From an uncultured Colwellia sp. (GTDB lineage: Bacteria; Pseudomonadota; Gammaproteobacteria; Enterobacterales; Alteromonadaceae), in the NCBI GenBank assembly GCA_913063325.1, contig CAJXYE010000011.1, positions 31,884 to 95,883 on the forward strand: a DNA stretch of 64,000 nucleotides, read 5' to 3'. Under the pieces are notes generated by a model. The model made no database searches. It was not told the origin of the DNA and worked only from the letters and a program-made list of their open reading frames with translations. The position numbers and the translations under genes are program-made. Positions 25,975-35,093 of this stretch are shown one piece after another (the first letter of the stretch is position 1; every line of letters starts with the position of its first letter).

Positions 25975-27372
25975 CTAATGACTACTATGAGGACTTTTAT
26001 GGGGGAAAGTCAGGGTAAACTTTGCCCCGCCTAATGTGGTAGAATGACTTATTTTCAATGTACCTTGGTAGCTTTCGACTAAGTCTCGAACAATAGCTAA
26101 ACCAACACCGTGCCCTTTTTGATAAGTATCTGCACGAACACCGCGCTCTAGTATTTGGGTAATTTCCGATTCTTGAATACCAATACCGTCATCTTCTATA
26201 CACATAACTAACGCATCATCCTGCTGGCTAATGGTTAGCAAAATAGTACTTTTAGCCGCTTTATAAGCGTTATCAAGCAAGTTACCTAAGAGTTCAAGTA
26301 AATCCGCTTCATCCCCCTTAAACGTTTGCTTTCCTGTTGAGTTTAACTCTACTTTTTTATTCTCTGAATGATAAATTTTAGCGAGAGTGTTCAACAACTT
26401 ATCAACTACTGGTTTTACTGCGATACCTAATAACCAAGAAGAGTGCCCTGCACTTTGTGCGCGTTTTAGCTGATGATCTATGGTCGTATTTATACGCGTT
26501 ATCTGCTCTTGGTTCACTGCAGAAATATCGCTTTGCGCTTGCAAGACTGCCAACGGCGTTTTCAAACTATGGGCAAGGTCTGATAAAGCATTCCTATAAC
26601 GTTGCCTTTGTTTTTGCTCCGTCGCTAATAACTGATTCAATTGTGTGGTGAGCGTTGATAACTCTTTAGGATACACAGAGGTTAATTTTTCTGCTCTGCC
26701 CTGCTCTATCGCTTTAACTTCTTGCTCTAAAATAGAAAGGGGTTTTAATGTCCACATTAGCCAGATAAGTTGAAAAAATAAAATAATAACCATTAAAATG
26801 GCTAAGCCAAACCAAAGCTGTTGCTTGAAGTCACTAATAAGTTGTAAGAAGGTTAGTTTATCTCTCACAATATGTACTGTGAGGGGGAAATCAACATCGT
26901 CCTCGCTAAAGCTGACCGCGTAACTATAAATAAAGTGAGGTGAACTATTAATCTCAACGCTTGAGAAATTTTTATTTCCTGTTGCCAGCGTAACTAGATT
27001 CGAAGGTAGTTGTGCATTGGTTAAATTAACCGTAAGTAAAGATTGAGATCGCCATAACAGCTCATTTTTTTGCTGAAGTGCTGGCCCAGAGATAAAAGCA
27101 TACAAACCTGAACCACTAACATTAAACTGATTTTCAATTAATAGCTCGGGCATGATTAGCTCTGCTTGTTCAACTTCTGCAACAGCCAAAATAGCGTAAC
27201 TATAAGCACTTAATTCATTTTCAATGCTACGTGTCATGTGCTTTTCAAATGAGCTCATAATAATGAAAGCAATGGTTGGTAATATAATAACCACCATAGC
27301 CAACAAGCTCACCATCAAACGTACTTTAAGTGAATTTAAAAAGACATTAATAATGGGTTTTATGAAAAACAA
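25975..27372 (-). CDS. PhoQ-like sensor histidine kinase
   Basis: 465 residues: TM1 at about 19-39, a periplasmic domain of ~147 residues, TM2 at about 187-207, then HAMP. The H box is LAHSLKTPLAVLQAQ (H268), matching PhoQ's HSLKTPLAVL style, and the catalytic domain has ELLGNLLDNAYKAAK (N box), EDDGIGI and GHGVGLAIVRDLV. It begins 8 bases after the regulator's stop codon. The periplasmic domain is acidic in places (FSEDDVDF), which in PhoQ proteins serves cation sensing; direct equivalence is not shown. Confidence 0.88.
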   Translation of the reverse strand: MFFIKPIINVFLNSLKVRLMVSLLAMVVIILPTIAFIIMSSFEKHMTRSIENELSAYSYAILAVAEVEQAELIMPELLIENQFNVSGSGLYAFISGPALQQKNELLWRSQSLLTVNLTNAQLPSNLVTLATGNKNFSSVEINSSPHFIYSYAVSFSEDDVDFPLTVHIVRDKLTFLQLISDFKQQLWFGLAILMVIILFFQLIWLMWTLKPLSILEQEVKAIEQGRAEKLTSVYPKELSTLTTQLNQLLATEQKQRQRYRNALSDLAHSLKTPLAVLQAQSDISAVNQEQITRINTTIDHQLKRAQSAGHSSWLLGIAVKPVVDKLLNTLAKIYHSENKKVELNSTGKQTFKGDEADLLELLGNLLDNAYKAAKSTILLTISQQDDALVMCIEDDGIGIQESEITQILERGVRADTYQKGHGVGLAIVRDLVESYQGTLKISHSTTLGGAKFTLTFPHKSPHSSH

Positions 27373-27380
27373 GAAAACAC

Positions 27381-28058
27381 CTAGTCAGTAAAGTTAATTA
27401 AGCGGTAGCCTTGACCACGCTTAGTTTCAATAAAATTATGTTTATTGTTAGGGTCGAGTTTTTTGCGTAAACGTCTAATAAATACTTCAATCACGTTAGA
27501 GTCTAAATCGAAGTCTTGGTCATAAATATGTTCAGTTAACCTTGTTTTAGAAATTACTTCTCCGACATGTAACATTAAATATTTAAATACTTTAAATTCA
27601 TGAGCACTTAAACTTACCTTGATTTTTTCTACTAGTACTTCAGAAGTAGCGGTATCTAGACTAAATGGCCCATTAGTTATTATTGTAGAAGCTTTACCTG
27701 CACTGCGTCTAATTAAAGCATTTAAACGTGAACTGAGTTCTTCTACATGAAAAGGTTTTGTTAAGTAATCATCCGCGCCAGCGTCTAAACCCGCCACTTT
27801 ATCTTGCCAGCTATCGCGAGCAGTGAGAATTAAAATAGGGAAGTCTCGACCTCTTTCTCTTAGTAATTTAACAACGGTACTACCATCAATTTTTGGTAAG
27901 CCTAAATCAATCACCGCAATATCATAATCATATTCAGTGCCTTGAAATAAAGCGACCTCTCCATCCGAAGCGAGATCTACAGAATAGTTTTGTAAAAGTA
28001 ATTGTTGGTGAAGTTCTTGCTGTAAGGCTTTATCGTCTTCAACTAAAAGCAAACGCAT
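27381..28058 (-). CDS. PhoP-like OmpR-class response regulator
   Basis: 225 residues. The receiver has E7-D8-D9, phospho-acceptor D51 (VIDLGLP) and K101, and the signature LTARDSWQDKVAGLDAGADDYLTKPFH is close to PhoP. The winged-helix output domain ends in RRLRKKLDPN and ETKRGQGYRL. The gene sits between the PepSY gene and the kinase on one strand. It should bind direct repeats with 11-base period, and such boxes (GTTCAGC-N4-GTTCAGC) occur before this operon and before the DUF3300 gene. Confidence 0.9.
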   Translation of the reverse strand: MRLLLVEDDKALQQELHQQLLLQNYSVDLASDGEVALFQGTEYDYDIAVIDLGLPKIDGSTVVKLLRERGRDFPILILTARDSWQDKVAGLDAGADDYLTKPFHVEELSSRLNALIRRSAGKASTIITNGPFSLDTATSEVLVEKIKVSLSAHEFKVFKYLMLHVGEVISKTRLTEHIYDQDFDLDSNVIEVFIRRLRKKLDPNNKHNFIETKRGQGYRLINFTD

Positions 28059-28076
28059 ACTGATATATCCCTGTTA

Positions 28077-28346
28077 TTAGTGCTTCTCTATTTTGCCCGT
28101 TTTGGCATTAACTTTTTTAGATACGACATGCCCATTAGGTTTTACAATTTTAACTTTATAGCCGCTATTGTTTTTTTGTTTTTTAACATTTAATACTTTA
28201 CCGCCATATTGCTTTTGTACTATTTTTGCCGCCTGCTTAGAGCTAGTCACTTTTTTATTCCCCTGCTTATCTATCGCCAAAGCACTAGAAGCGCCCAAAG
28301 TAGCAATACTCAATAACAGGGTTAACAAAACAATACGTAATTTCAT
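28077..28346 (-). CDS. PepSY-domain periplasmic protein
   Basis: 89 residues from ATG 28346; the longer in-frame reading to 28415 would bury the signal peptide (MKLRIVLLTLLLSIATLGASSALA). The mature part is a single PepSY module (KQAAKIVQKQYGGKVLNVKKQ, YKVKIVKPNGHVVSKKVNAKTGKI) and is strongly basic. PepSY proteins are thought to bind or inhibit peptidases or to modulate sensors. As first gene of a PepSY-RR-HK operon it may feed information to the PhoQ-like kinase, which is inference. Confidence 0.85.
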   Translation of the reverse strand: MKLRIVLLTLLLSIATLGASSALAIDKQGNKKVTSSKQAAKIVQKQYGGKVLNVKKQKNNSGYKVKIVKPNGHVVSKKVNAKTGKIEKH

Positions 28347-28441
28347 CTCAATACCTAATACAAATAAATCTATATACCACTCAGTGTAAAAGAATGCTTG
28401 TTGCAAATAAACCAAGTTTCACTGAATGATACAAAATACTC

Positions 28442-28459
28442 GCTGAACAAAAGCTGAAC
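28442..28459 (-). promoter_or_regulatory. PhoP-type box 1 before PepSY-RR-HK operon
   Basis: GCTGAACAAAAGCTGAAC: direct GCTGAAC repeats with 11-base period, 96 bases before the PepSY start. Same orientation as the box at 25038. Confidence 0.6.
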
Positions 28460-28494
28460 ACTTAAATAGTTAATTCATTTGGTCATGATAATTT

Positions 28495-28512
28495 GTTCAG
28501 CTTGAGTTCAGC
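28495..28512 (+). promoter_or_regulatory. PhoP-type box 2, opposite orientation
   Basis: GTTCAGCTTGAGTTCAGC: the same unit inverted, 53 bases from box 1. It may serve the choice-of-anchor H gene at 28833 or reinforce the operon promoter. Confidence 0.55.
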
Positions 28513-28534
28513 CAACTTACGCTTTAATAGCATC

Positions 28535-28813
28535 AATACCAAGTACATTAATTAATTGACCACTTAGCGAGAGTTAAAAGGCTTAGAGGCAAGGCATTGA
28601 TTGAAGAGAATGGTTACTCCCTTCTCAAAATTAATAACGCTGCATGTATGCCTTTACCTTTTATTAGGTACTCGCCCTTTGGGAGTTTATTAGCAAACTA
28701 ATAACCGCTCAAAATTAAAGAAACATAGAATAACTATGTTTAAGTAATTTTGCTTGTTCCAAGCTCGCTAATACAGCTCTAAGTTGACCAATTTATTAGT
28801 GTAATTGGTATAA
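28535..28813. repeat. Family A inverted-repeat element, copy 1
   Basis: About 279 bp, ends AATACCAAGTACATTAATT and TTATTAGTGTAATTGGTATA (imperfect inverted repeats). It carries the short 52-base core module at 28591-28642. Copy 2 is at 48123-48443. Non-coding; it separates the PhoPQ-like operon promoter from the next gene. Confidence 0.7.
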
Positions 28814-28832
28814 GTCACAAAATAAGGATTTA

Positions 28833-29840
28833 ATGATGAATAACTTTATAAAGCACTTATCTTCTAAAAAAACATTTACAAGCACACCAATCAGTTTAGT
28901 TAATATAACAAAAAATTTTTCGCCCATATTACTAACAACCTTACAGCTAGCGATCATGTTAACTGTCATGATGATTACCCTACCCACTTTCGCTATTGAG
29001 ATTACCAGTACCAATAAGACAACTGATAATACAAATACAAGCCGTATAACTGACACTATTAGCACGAATAAAATCAAGAGTTACTCTAGCGGTCAGATGA
29101 CCAACTCAGCCACAAACAGGTCAAAAGAAGACCTTTTAGAGACCCTACAGCAAAAAATAATACGTGGTGAAACAGACCAAAGTCTGAATAAATCGTTAGA
29201 TGCTACTCGCGATGAAGTCATCGCTAAAAAACACCAACAGGTAGCTAAAAGTTCAGTTAGAAAATCAGCTAACAATTTTGCTACTAAGCCAAATATGAGT
29301 AATACCAGTAGAAGTTTTAGCGATGGCAGTTTTGTTATTTATGAAGGTTTCTCACAGTTGATAGAAGATTATGATGGTGATAGTTATTATCAAACCTTCA
29401 GCGTCACCTTCGATGCTGATTTAGTTAACCATGGTGCCCATGTTGAGGCTGTTGTTTATGCGGAACTTTATTTAAGTGAGAACGGCGGCCCCTGGGAGCA
29501 TTATTACAGCACCGATAGCTTTGTTATTCATGGGGAGAGCACAGATGATGAATTTGAAGTCTATAGCACCTTAGGCCAAGGTTTTACTACTAACCATTAC
29601 GATGTACTCATTGATCTTTATGAAGAAGGTTATCCAAATATAGTGGCATCTTATAGCAGTGATGACAGCAACAGCTTATATGGTCTACCTTTAGAGAGCA
29701 GTGATTATGACTTGGCATATGTAGAGTATTACGAAGAGGCAACTATTCATGGTGGTGGTACATCAGTTTTAGCTTTAATAATAATATTCATCCTTCTTTT
29801 GATGCGTTATTTCCAGAATAAAAAAACTTGTAGAACCTAA
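28833..29840 (+). CDS. Choice-of-anchor H family protein with GlyGly-CTERM-type tail
   Basis: 335 residues. A hydrophobic signal segment (about 32-53) sits unusually far from the start. A Ser/Thr/Asn/Lys-rich linker (about 57-160) leads to a beta-rich, acidic domain (YEGFSQLIEDYDGDSYYQTFSVTFDADLVNHGAHVEAVVYAELYLSENGGPW by composition). The C-terminus is GGGTS, a hydrophobic helix (VLALIIIFILLLMRYF) and NKKTCR, a GlyGly-CTERM-type signal that rhombosortase cleaves in other Gammaproteobacteria. The family name is from memory. It is probably processed and released or surface-attached via type II secretion. Confidence 0.7.
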   Translation: MMNNFIKHLSSKKTFTSTPISLVNITKNFSPILLTTLQLAIMLTVMMITLPTFAIEITSTNKTTDNTNTSRITDTISTNKIKSYSSGQMTNSATNRSKEDLLETLQQKIIRGETDQSLNKSLDATRDEVIAKKHQQVAKSSVRKSANNFATKPNMSNTSRSFSDGSFVIYEGFSQLIEDYDGDSYYQTFSVTFDADLVNHGAHVEAVVYAELYLSENGGPWEHYYSTDSFVIHGESTDDEFEVYSTLGQGFTTNHYDVLIDLYEEGYPNIVASYSSDDSNSLYGLPLESSDYDLAYVEYYEEATIHGGGTSVLALIIIFILLLMRYFQNKKTCRT

Positions 29841-30030
29841 AATCTAACATATGCTCAAATGTAACATATCTGTATTACCAGTTATAACAAGTCAACCACA
29901 AAGACTATTAATACATTGATTAATATCTAAATAATAAGTTTTATTTACTATTCTTTAACTATTTAATGTGTACAATAATTAGTTGTGTTTTGTTAAATTA
30001 TAAATGGCTAAAAATAAAAAGGTGATACCT

Positions 30031-31686
30031 ATGGGGCTTAAGAATAAACTATTGTTATTAGCATTGTTACCGCTAACACTACTCCTATTTAGCTTAATGG
30101 CGAGTACTTATTATATTGAATCAAGTAATCTTGAGGAAGATTTTGAGTCATTTAAAACAAAGCTATTAGACAGTAAAAAGGACTTACTTAAAACAGAAGT
30201 TGAAATTGCCACTAAGATAGTTAATTACCAATTATCCTTAGGTGAGCAAGGAAATGTATCTAAAGCATTAAGGGGAGTTACTTTTGCAGGTAGTGGTTAT
30301 TTCTTCATTTACGATACCAATGGCATCAATATTTTTCATGGCCTTAAGCCTGAGATAGAAGGTAAAAACAAAATTGATACCACAGATCCTAATGGTAAAA
30401 AATTAATTGTTGGCTTGATAGAGCAAGCCAAACAAGGCGGTGGTTTTTATAATTATCACTTTCAAAAACCTAATGTGAGTGAGTTAGTTGAAAAAATGAG
30501 TTATGCCACTATGGTTCCTAATACCAATTGGATGATAGGAACGGGTGCCTACCTTGATGATATTGAAAGCGAATTAACCAGTTATCACCAAACCATGAGC
30601 GAACATATGCGTGATAAAGCAGTGACAATATTACTCATTGCCCTGTTTTGGTTTTTGCTAACTGTTTTTGCTGTGTTATACGTAGCAGGTTTTATAGTAA
30701 AACCTATTGCAAATATGCTGGAAAATTTACAAAGTATTGCTAAAGGTGAAGGAGACTTAACCAACCGTTTACACATTGATGGTAGTGATGAAATCAGTCA
30801 ATTAGGCATTGCCTTTAATGAGTTTATTGAAAAGCTACAAGGTATTATCAAAAATGTCGCCAATGTGACTGAAGATGTGAAATCAGCATCCGGTGAAATT
30901 AATCAACAAACGCAATTAATGGAAGGCCAACTTAGTCATCACAATAATGAGACAGAGCTGGTTGTTACTGCGATAACTGAAATGTCTGCTACGTCGAATG
31001 AAGTTGCTATGAACACCACACAGGTTGCAGAATCAACACAATCAGCAACTGAAGATGTTGCTAAAGCACAAGACTGTGTAGATATATCATTAACCGAAGT
31101 ATCAAACTTAATGACAGAAATTAATACCGCGGCAGAGCAAATAAACTCACTTAGCGAGCAATCTAAAAAGATTAATAATGTTTTAACTGTCATAGGCGGC
31201 ATTGCTGAACAAACAAACTTATTAGCACTAAATGCGGCTATTGAAGCAGCTAGAGCGGGTGAACAAGGCCGAGGGTTTGCAGTGGTTGCCGATGAAGTTA
31301 GAAACTTAGCAAGCAGAACACAAGATAGTACCTTAGAGATAAATGAAATGTTAACGGGTTTGCATAATTTAGTCTCCGCAGCAGTGAGCACTATGGAGGC
31401 AAGTCAGCAAAGTTGTAACCGATCTGTTGAATCTTCCAGAGCTATTTCTGAAAGTTTAGGGGCAGTAACAACATCAGTCACTTCAATAAATGATATGAGT
31501 ACACAAATAGCTACTGCGGCTATGGAGCAATCGAGTGTTACAGAAGAAATAAATCGCAATGTCTTTGCTATTCAAGAAATTGTCAATGAATTAACAACAT
31601 CGAGTCAAAGCACTTCAGCGGTCAGTCAACAGTTAGCAGCCGAAGGTGAAAGCCTTGGTGAGCTTGTCGGCCAATTTAAAGTCTAA
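30031..31686 (+). CDS. Methyl-accepting chemotaxis protein with single Cache domain
   Basis: 551 residues from ATG 30031, which has AAGGTG six bases upstream; an earlier ATG at 30004 has no ribosome site. TM1 is at about 6-27, a periplasmic single-Cache (sCache_2-like) sensor at about 35-185 ([31 protein letters not shown]), and TM2 at about 199-221. HAMP ([26 protein letters not shown]) follows, then a long coiled coil with the invariant hairpin [20 protein letters not shown]. No CheR-tethering pentapeptide is seen at the C-terminus. The ligand is unknown. It ends in a strong terminator. Confidence 0.92.
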   Translation: MGLKNKLLLLALLPLTLLLFSLMASTYYIESSNLEEDFESFKTKLLDSKKDLLKTEVEIATKIVNYQLSLGEQGNVSKALRGVTFAGSGYFFIYDTNGINIFHGLKPEIEGKNKIDTTDPNGKKLIVGLIEQAKQGGGFYNYHFQKPNVSELVEKMSYATMVPNTNWMIGTGAYLDDIESELTSYHQTMSEHMRDKAVTILLIALFWFLLTVFAVLYVAGFIVKPIANMLENLQSIAKGEGDLTNRLHIDGSDEISQLGIAFNEFIEKLQGIIKNVANVTEDVKSASGEINQQTQLMEGQLSHHNNETELVVTAITEMSATSNEVAMNTTQVAESTQSATEDVAKAQDCVDISLTEVSNLMTEINTAAEQINSLSEQSKKINNVLTVIGGIAEQTNLLALNAAIEAARAGEQGRGFAVVADEVRNLASRTQDSTLEINEMLTGLHNLVSAAVSTMEASQQSCNRSVESSRAISESLGAVTTSVTSINDMSTQIATAAMEQSSVTEEINRNVFAIQEIVNELTTSSQSTSAVSQQLAAEGESLGELVGQFKV

Positions 31687-31712
31687 AATAAAGACTCTAT
31701 AGCACTTTAATA

Positions 31713-31750
31713 AAAGGTTTGTAGTTCACTACAAACCTTTTTCTTTATTT
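31713..31750 (+). terminator. Rho-independent terminator after MCP
   Basis: 13-bp perfect stem AAAGGTTTGTAGT / ACTACAAACCTTT followed by TTTCTTTATTT, 26 bases after the stop codon. Confidence 0.85.
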
Positions 31751-31919
31751 TAAATTTAAGTAATCTTGCCATATATTTAACGTGTCAGATGAGATATGTT
31801 ATGCCGATAAATCGCTAAAGTAGTGCTTACCTACTTTCTAATTTAGTAGCTTGCTTTCTAAGTCTGCACTTCTTATAGATAGTTTTCTATATACCCCTTA
31901 TAAATGGATTTTCTCGAAC

Positions 31920-33317
31920 ATGAAAGACCTTACCCAAGGATCAATCCCTAAACACCTGATATCGATGGCATTACCTATGATGATAGGCATGCTTATTCAA
32001 ACGCTGTATTTTATTGTTGATCTGTATTTTGTTGGTAAGTTAGGGTCTGCGGCACTCGCGGGATTGAGCTTAGCGGGTAATGCAATGTTTTTAATCTTCG
32101 CGCTCACGCAAGTACTCAATGTAAGTACCGCTGCACTTATCTCTCATGCCGTAGGCGCAAAAGATCAACAAGATGCTAACCTCACCTTAAATCAATCGAT
32201 GATGTTAGCTACTATTCTTGGCGTTATTGTCTGTATCATTGGCTATATCGGTGCAGAATTTTACCTCCAGTTAATATCGCAAGACCCTGACACTGTGATG
32301 ATGGGCTTAGCTTACCTTCACTGGTTTATTCCCTGTATGGCATTACAATTTATTATGGTTTCTATTAGCTCAGCGCTACGTGGAACCGGTATTGTCAAAC
32401 CGACGATGATAATCCAGACCTTGTCTATTTTACTCAATATTATTCTGTCACCAATTTTGATTGCCGGTTGGGGCTCAGGTTATGCAATGGGTATTGCCGG
32501 TGCGGGTTTTGCTAGTTCTATCTCAGTTGTTTTTGCAGTTGCGCTTTTATGTTATTACTTCATCACAACAGAGAGGTACGTCAGCGTTGATTTTTCTCTC
32601 TGGCATATTGATTTGCCGCGCATTAAAAAATTACTCGCAATTGGCTTACCCGCTGGCGGAGAGTTCTTTTTGATGTTTGTTTATATGGGCGCTATTTATT
32701 GGTTAATTCAACCTTTTGGCGCTGATGCACAAGCGGCATTTGGTCTTGGTTCTCGGGTAATGCAGGCACTGTTTTTACCAGCAATGGCTATCGCTTTTGC
32801 AGCTCCGGCAATAGCCGGGCAAAACTTTGGCGCACAAAATTACCACAGAGTACGAGAAACCTTTACCTGGACAGCCATTATGACCTGCTCGTTAATGGCC
32901 GTTATCACCTTAGTCTGTTTAACCAACGCAGAATTAATGTTGAGTGGATTTTCTGATGATAAAGAAGTGATCTTAATTAGTGTGGCCTTTTTAAAATTGA
33001 TTTGTTGGAATTTTATCCCCTCAGGTATAGTTTTCACTTGTTCAGGCATGTTTCAATCTCTGGGTAATACCATGCCTGCTTTACTCAGCACAGCGACACG
33101 TTTAGTCACCTTTATTATTCCTGCTCTTTGGTTATCAAAACAAAGTGATTTTCAAATAGAGCAACTTTGGTATGTTTCTGTAACAACAGTTTGTATTCAG
33201 TGCTTGGTCAGTTTTTCCTTTCTCAGGCGTGAGTTTGCCAAGCGATTACCCCCTTTTAACTTAGCTAAAGATAGTGATGATACGTTTGAGGAAAGTAAAA
33301 TTAACAACAACTTATAG
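31920..33317 (+). CDS. MATE-family multidrug/cation efflux transporter
   Basis: 465 residues from ATG 31920; an in-frame upstream start at 31851 adds 23 residues without a ribosome site. Twelve hydrophobic spans are visible. The opening (MKDLTQGSIPKHLISMALPMMIG) and the repeated pattern GAGFASSISVVFA / GSRVMQALFLPAMAIAFAAPAIAGQNFGA are characteristic of MATE proteins of the NorM/DinF type. It exchanges Na+ or H+ for organic cations at the inner membrane. It is monocistronic, with a hairpin downstream. Confidence 0.9.
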   Translation: MKDLTQGSIPKHLISMALPMMIGMLIQTLYFIVDLYFVGKLGSAALAGLSLAGNAMFLIFALTQVLNVSTAALISHAVGAKDQQDANLTLNQSMMLATILGVIVCIIGYIGAEFYLQLISQDPDTVMMGLAYLHWFIPCMALQFIMVSISSALRGTGIVKPTMIIQTLSILLNIILSPILIAGWGSGYAMGIAGAGFASSISVVFAVALLCYYFITTERYVSVDFSLWHIDLPRIKKLLAIGLPAGGEFFLMFVYMGAIYWLIQPFGADAQAAFGLGSRVMQALFLPAMAIAFAAPAIAGQNFGAQNYHRVRETFTWTAIMTCSLMAVITLVCLTNAELMLSGFSDDKEVILISVAFLKLICWNFIPSGIVFTCSGMFQSLGNTMPALLSTATRLVTFIIPALWLSKQSDFQIEQLWYVSVTTVCIQCLVSFSFLRREFAKRLPPFNLAKDSDDTFEESKINNNL

Positions 33318-33344
33318 ACAAAAAACGATTTTTTAATGCTCAAA

Positions 33345-33372
33345 GTAACCATAATACAAACATTATGGTTAC
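33345..33372 (+). terminator. Hairpin after MATE gene
   Basis: Stem GTAACCATAAT / ATTATGGTTAC with a 6-base loop, 27 bases after the stop. It lacks a clear T tract. Confidence 0.5.
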
Positions 33373-33470
33373 AAATAAATCTGAAGCCCGTACACACTTA
33401 TACCTTCAAATTAATACAATAATCTACCGTCATATTCCACTAAGAAACAGGTGAAATTAATAAATCCCTT

Positions 33471-33484
33471 TACAAAATAGTACA
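33471..33484. promoter_or_regulatory. Twin operator, left site
   Basis: TACAAAATAGTACA, the exact reverse complement of 33509-33522. Centres are 38 bases apart. Candidate site for the TetR protein encoded in the operon. Confidence 0.55.
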
Positions 33485-33508
33485 GTCTAACTATTATAAA
33501 AACACAGT

Positions 33509-33524
33509 TGTACTATTTTGTACA
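33509..33524. promoter_or_regulatory. Twin operator, right site
   Basis: TGTACTATTTTGTACA: arms TGTAC/GTACA around six bases, 24 bases before the hydrolase ATG, overlapping the likely promoter. Confidence 0.6.
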
Positions 33525-33548
33525 TAAATATTAATATGGATGTGAATA

Positions 33549-34412
33549 ATGAAATTTAGTTATTTTAATAACGGGGGTTCTCGCTTTGGTTTGACCTCAA
33601 TTGCACGAGGCTTCACTGCGACATTAAGCACTTTTTCACCTAAATTAAGCGCTTTTCTAGGCGAGAATGTCTTGATGAAACCCTATAGCCGACGTAGTTA
33701 TAACTTTGAGCACATTAAACCAGCAAAAGAACTAAATTTGCTTACTTCTATAGGCACTGCTCACGTTAACTTATTTGGTTCAGGTAATAGGGTTGTAATC
33801 GTCAGTCATGGTTGGGGTGATAATAGCGAAAGTTTTCAAGAAATGATCCTTTCACTAACAGAGCAAGGTTATCTAGTCGCCGCCATTGATCATATTGGTC
33901 ATGGTAGATCATCTGGAAATAATTCACATTTACTGAGCTTTATCGAAACCCTTGAATTGCTACTTGAGCAGTTTAATGAAGAACGTATCGAGGTTGACGC
34001 TATTATAGGTCATTCTATGGGCGCTATTGCTACGCTAAACCTGCCAAGTTATTTACTGGAAAACAAAAAGATAATTTTAATTTCCTCTCCGATTAACTTT
34101 TTTGAATTAATGTTTGAAAAAGTAGAGCAAGCAGGTATTTCTAGAAAGTTACTGACTCGCGTATTAGAAAGCATTAGCCATAAACATGGCAAAAAATGGC
34201 AGCAATTAACCACTGAAAATAACCGGGAGAAGTTAGCGTTAAATTTAACCTTCATTCATGACCGACAAGATAGATATGCTCCATTCGCCGATGTGACACA
34301 ATATTTACAACAAGAAAAAAACACCTTAATTGAAACACAGGGGCTTGGTCACAGAAGGATTTTAAGCGATACTAACGTTATTAATAATATTGCACTGGTT
34401 CTCAATGAATAA
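33549..34412 (+). CDS. Alpha/beta hydrolase (lysophospholipase-like)
   Basis: 287 residues, cytoplasmic. The oxyanion region is VIVSHGWGDNSESF, followed by AIDHIGHGRSSG and the nucleophile elbow G-H-S-M-G (IIGHSMGAIATLN). A late Asp (HDRQDRYAPF) and His (GLGHRRIL) complete the triad. The overall shape fits esterases or lysophospholipases; the substrate is unknown. Its last 8 bases overlap the TetR gene, so they are co-translated, and twin palindromes in the promoter point to TetR control. Confidence 0.85.
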   Translation: MKFSYFNNGGSRFGLTSIARGFTATLSTFSPKLSAFLGENVLMKPYSRRSYNFEHIKPAKELNLLTSIGTAHVNLFGSGNRVVIVSHGWGDNSESFQEMILSLTEQGYLVAAIDHIGHGRSSGNNSHLLSFIETLELLLEQFNEERIEVDAIIGHSMGAIATLNLPSYLLENKKIILISSPINFFELMFEKVEQAGISRKLLTRVLESISHKHGKKWQQLTTENNREKLALNLTFIHDRQDRYAPFADVTQYLQQEKNTLIETQGLGHRRILSDTNVINNIALVLNE

Positions 34413-35013
34413 AGGCGAACGTACCCGTTTAGAGATACTCAAACAAAGCATCATACATAGTAGTAAGTATGGCCTTGCCGATATAACTATTGGTACGGTT
34501 TCTAAGTTATGTAACTTATCAAGAACGGGTGTAATTTCACACTTTGAAAATAAAGAAGATATGCAAATAGCCATATTAGAATATGGTGAAGAATTATTTA
34601 GAGCGCGAGTGATCAAAACAGCGTGGCGAGAAGACCCTTTAGATCACGTGATAACGTTACTCGAAAATTGGGCTGACTGGACCAGCGAAATGTTTAAAGA
34701 GCACCAAGTAAGTTGTCCTTTTATTAAGGCTGTGGTCGAGTTTCAAAACAGACCTTCGTCAAAAGTTAGAACCTTTACTATCGATCAACAAAATAGATTG
34801 ATCAACTACCTCACTCATAGAATTGTGCGTTGTGTTGAACAAAATAAATTAACAGCAGAAGTTGAAAGCGTTGCCATTGCTTATGAACTTTATAGCTTAT
34901 ATTTAGGTCATGCGATTACGCAACACACAGTACCAATTAATGCCTCTGATATGTTATTTAAAAAGAGTGTCGCTCGGCTATTGAAGCACTACCAAGTATC
35001 AAGCAAGTTTTAA
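34405..35013 (+). CDS. TetR-family regulator paired with hydrolase
   Basis: 202 residues from ATG 34405, overlapping the hydrolase stop. The N-terminal HTH (LADITIGTVSKLCNLSRTGVISHFENKED) is TetR-like, with SRTGVISHF in place of the common KGxLYxHF. The C-terminal domain contains CPFIKAVVEF. The tight overlap indicates it regulates its own operon, probably through the twin TGTAC-N6-GTACA sites at 33471-33524. A separate terminator was not found after it. Confidence 0.85.
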   Translation: MNKGERTRLEILKQSIIHSSKYGLADITIGTVSKLCNLSRTGVISHFENKEDMQIAILEYGEELFRARVIKTAWREDPLDHVITLLENWADWTSEMFKEHQVSCPFIKAVVEFQNRPSSKVRTFTIDQQNRLINYLTHRIVRCVEQNKLTAEVESVAIAYELYSLYLGHAITQHTVPINASDMLFKKSVARLLKHYQVSSKF

Positions 35014-35093
35014 AATACACCTTTTACAGGTCTATCGATTATTTACCCTCGACTACCTATACTCAATACAGATAACGAATCAAAGAGCAAAAT

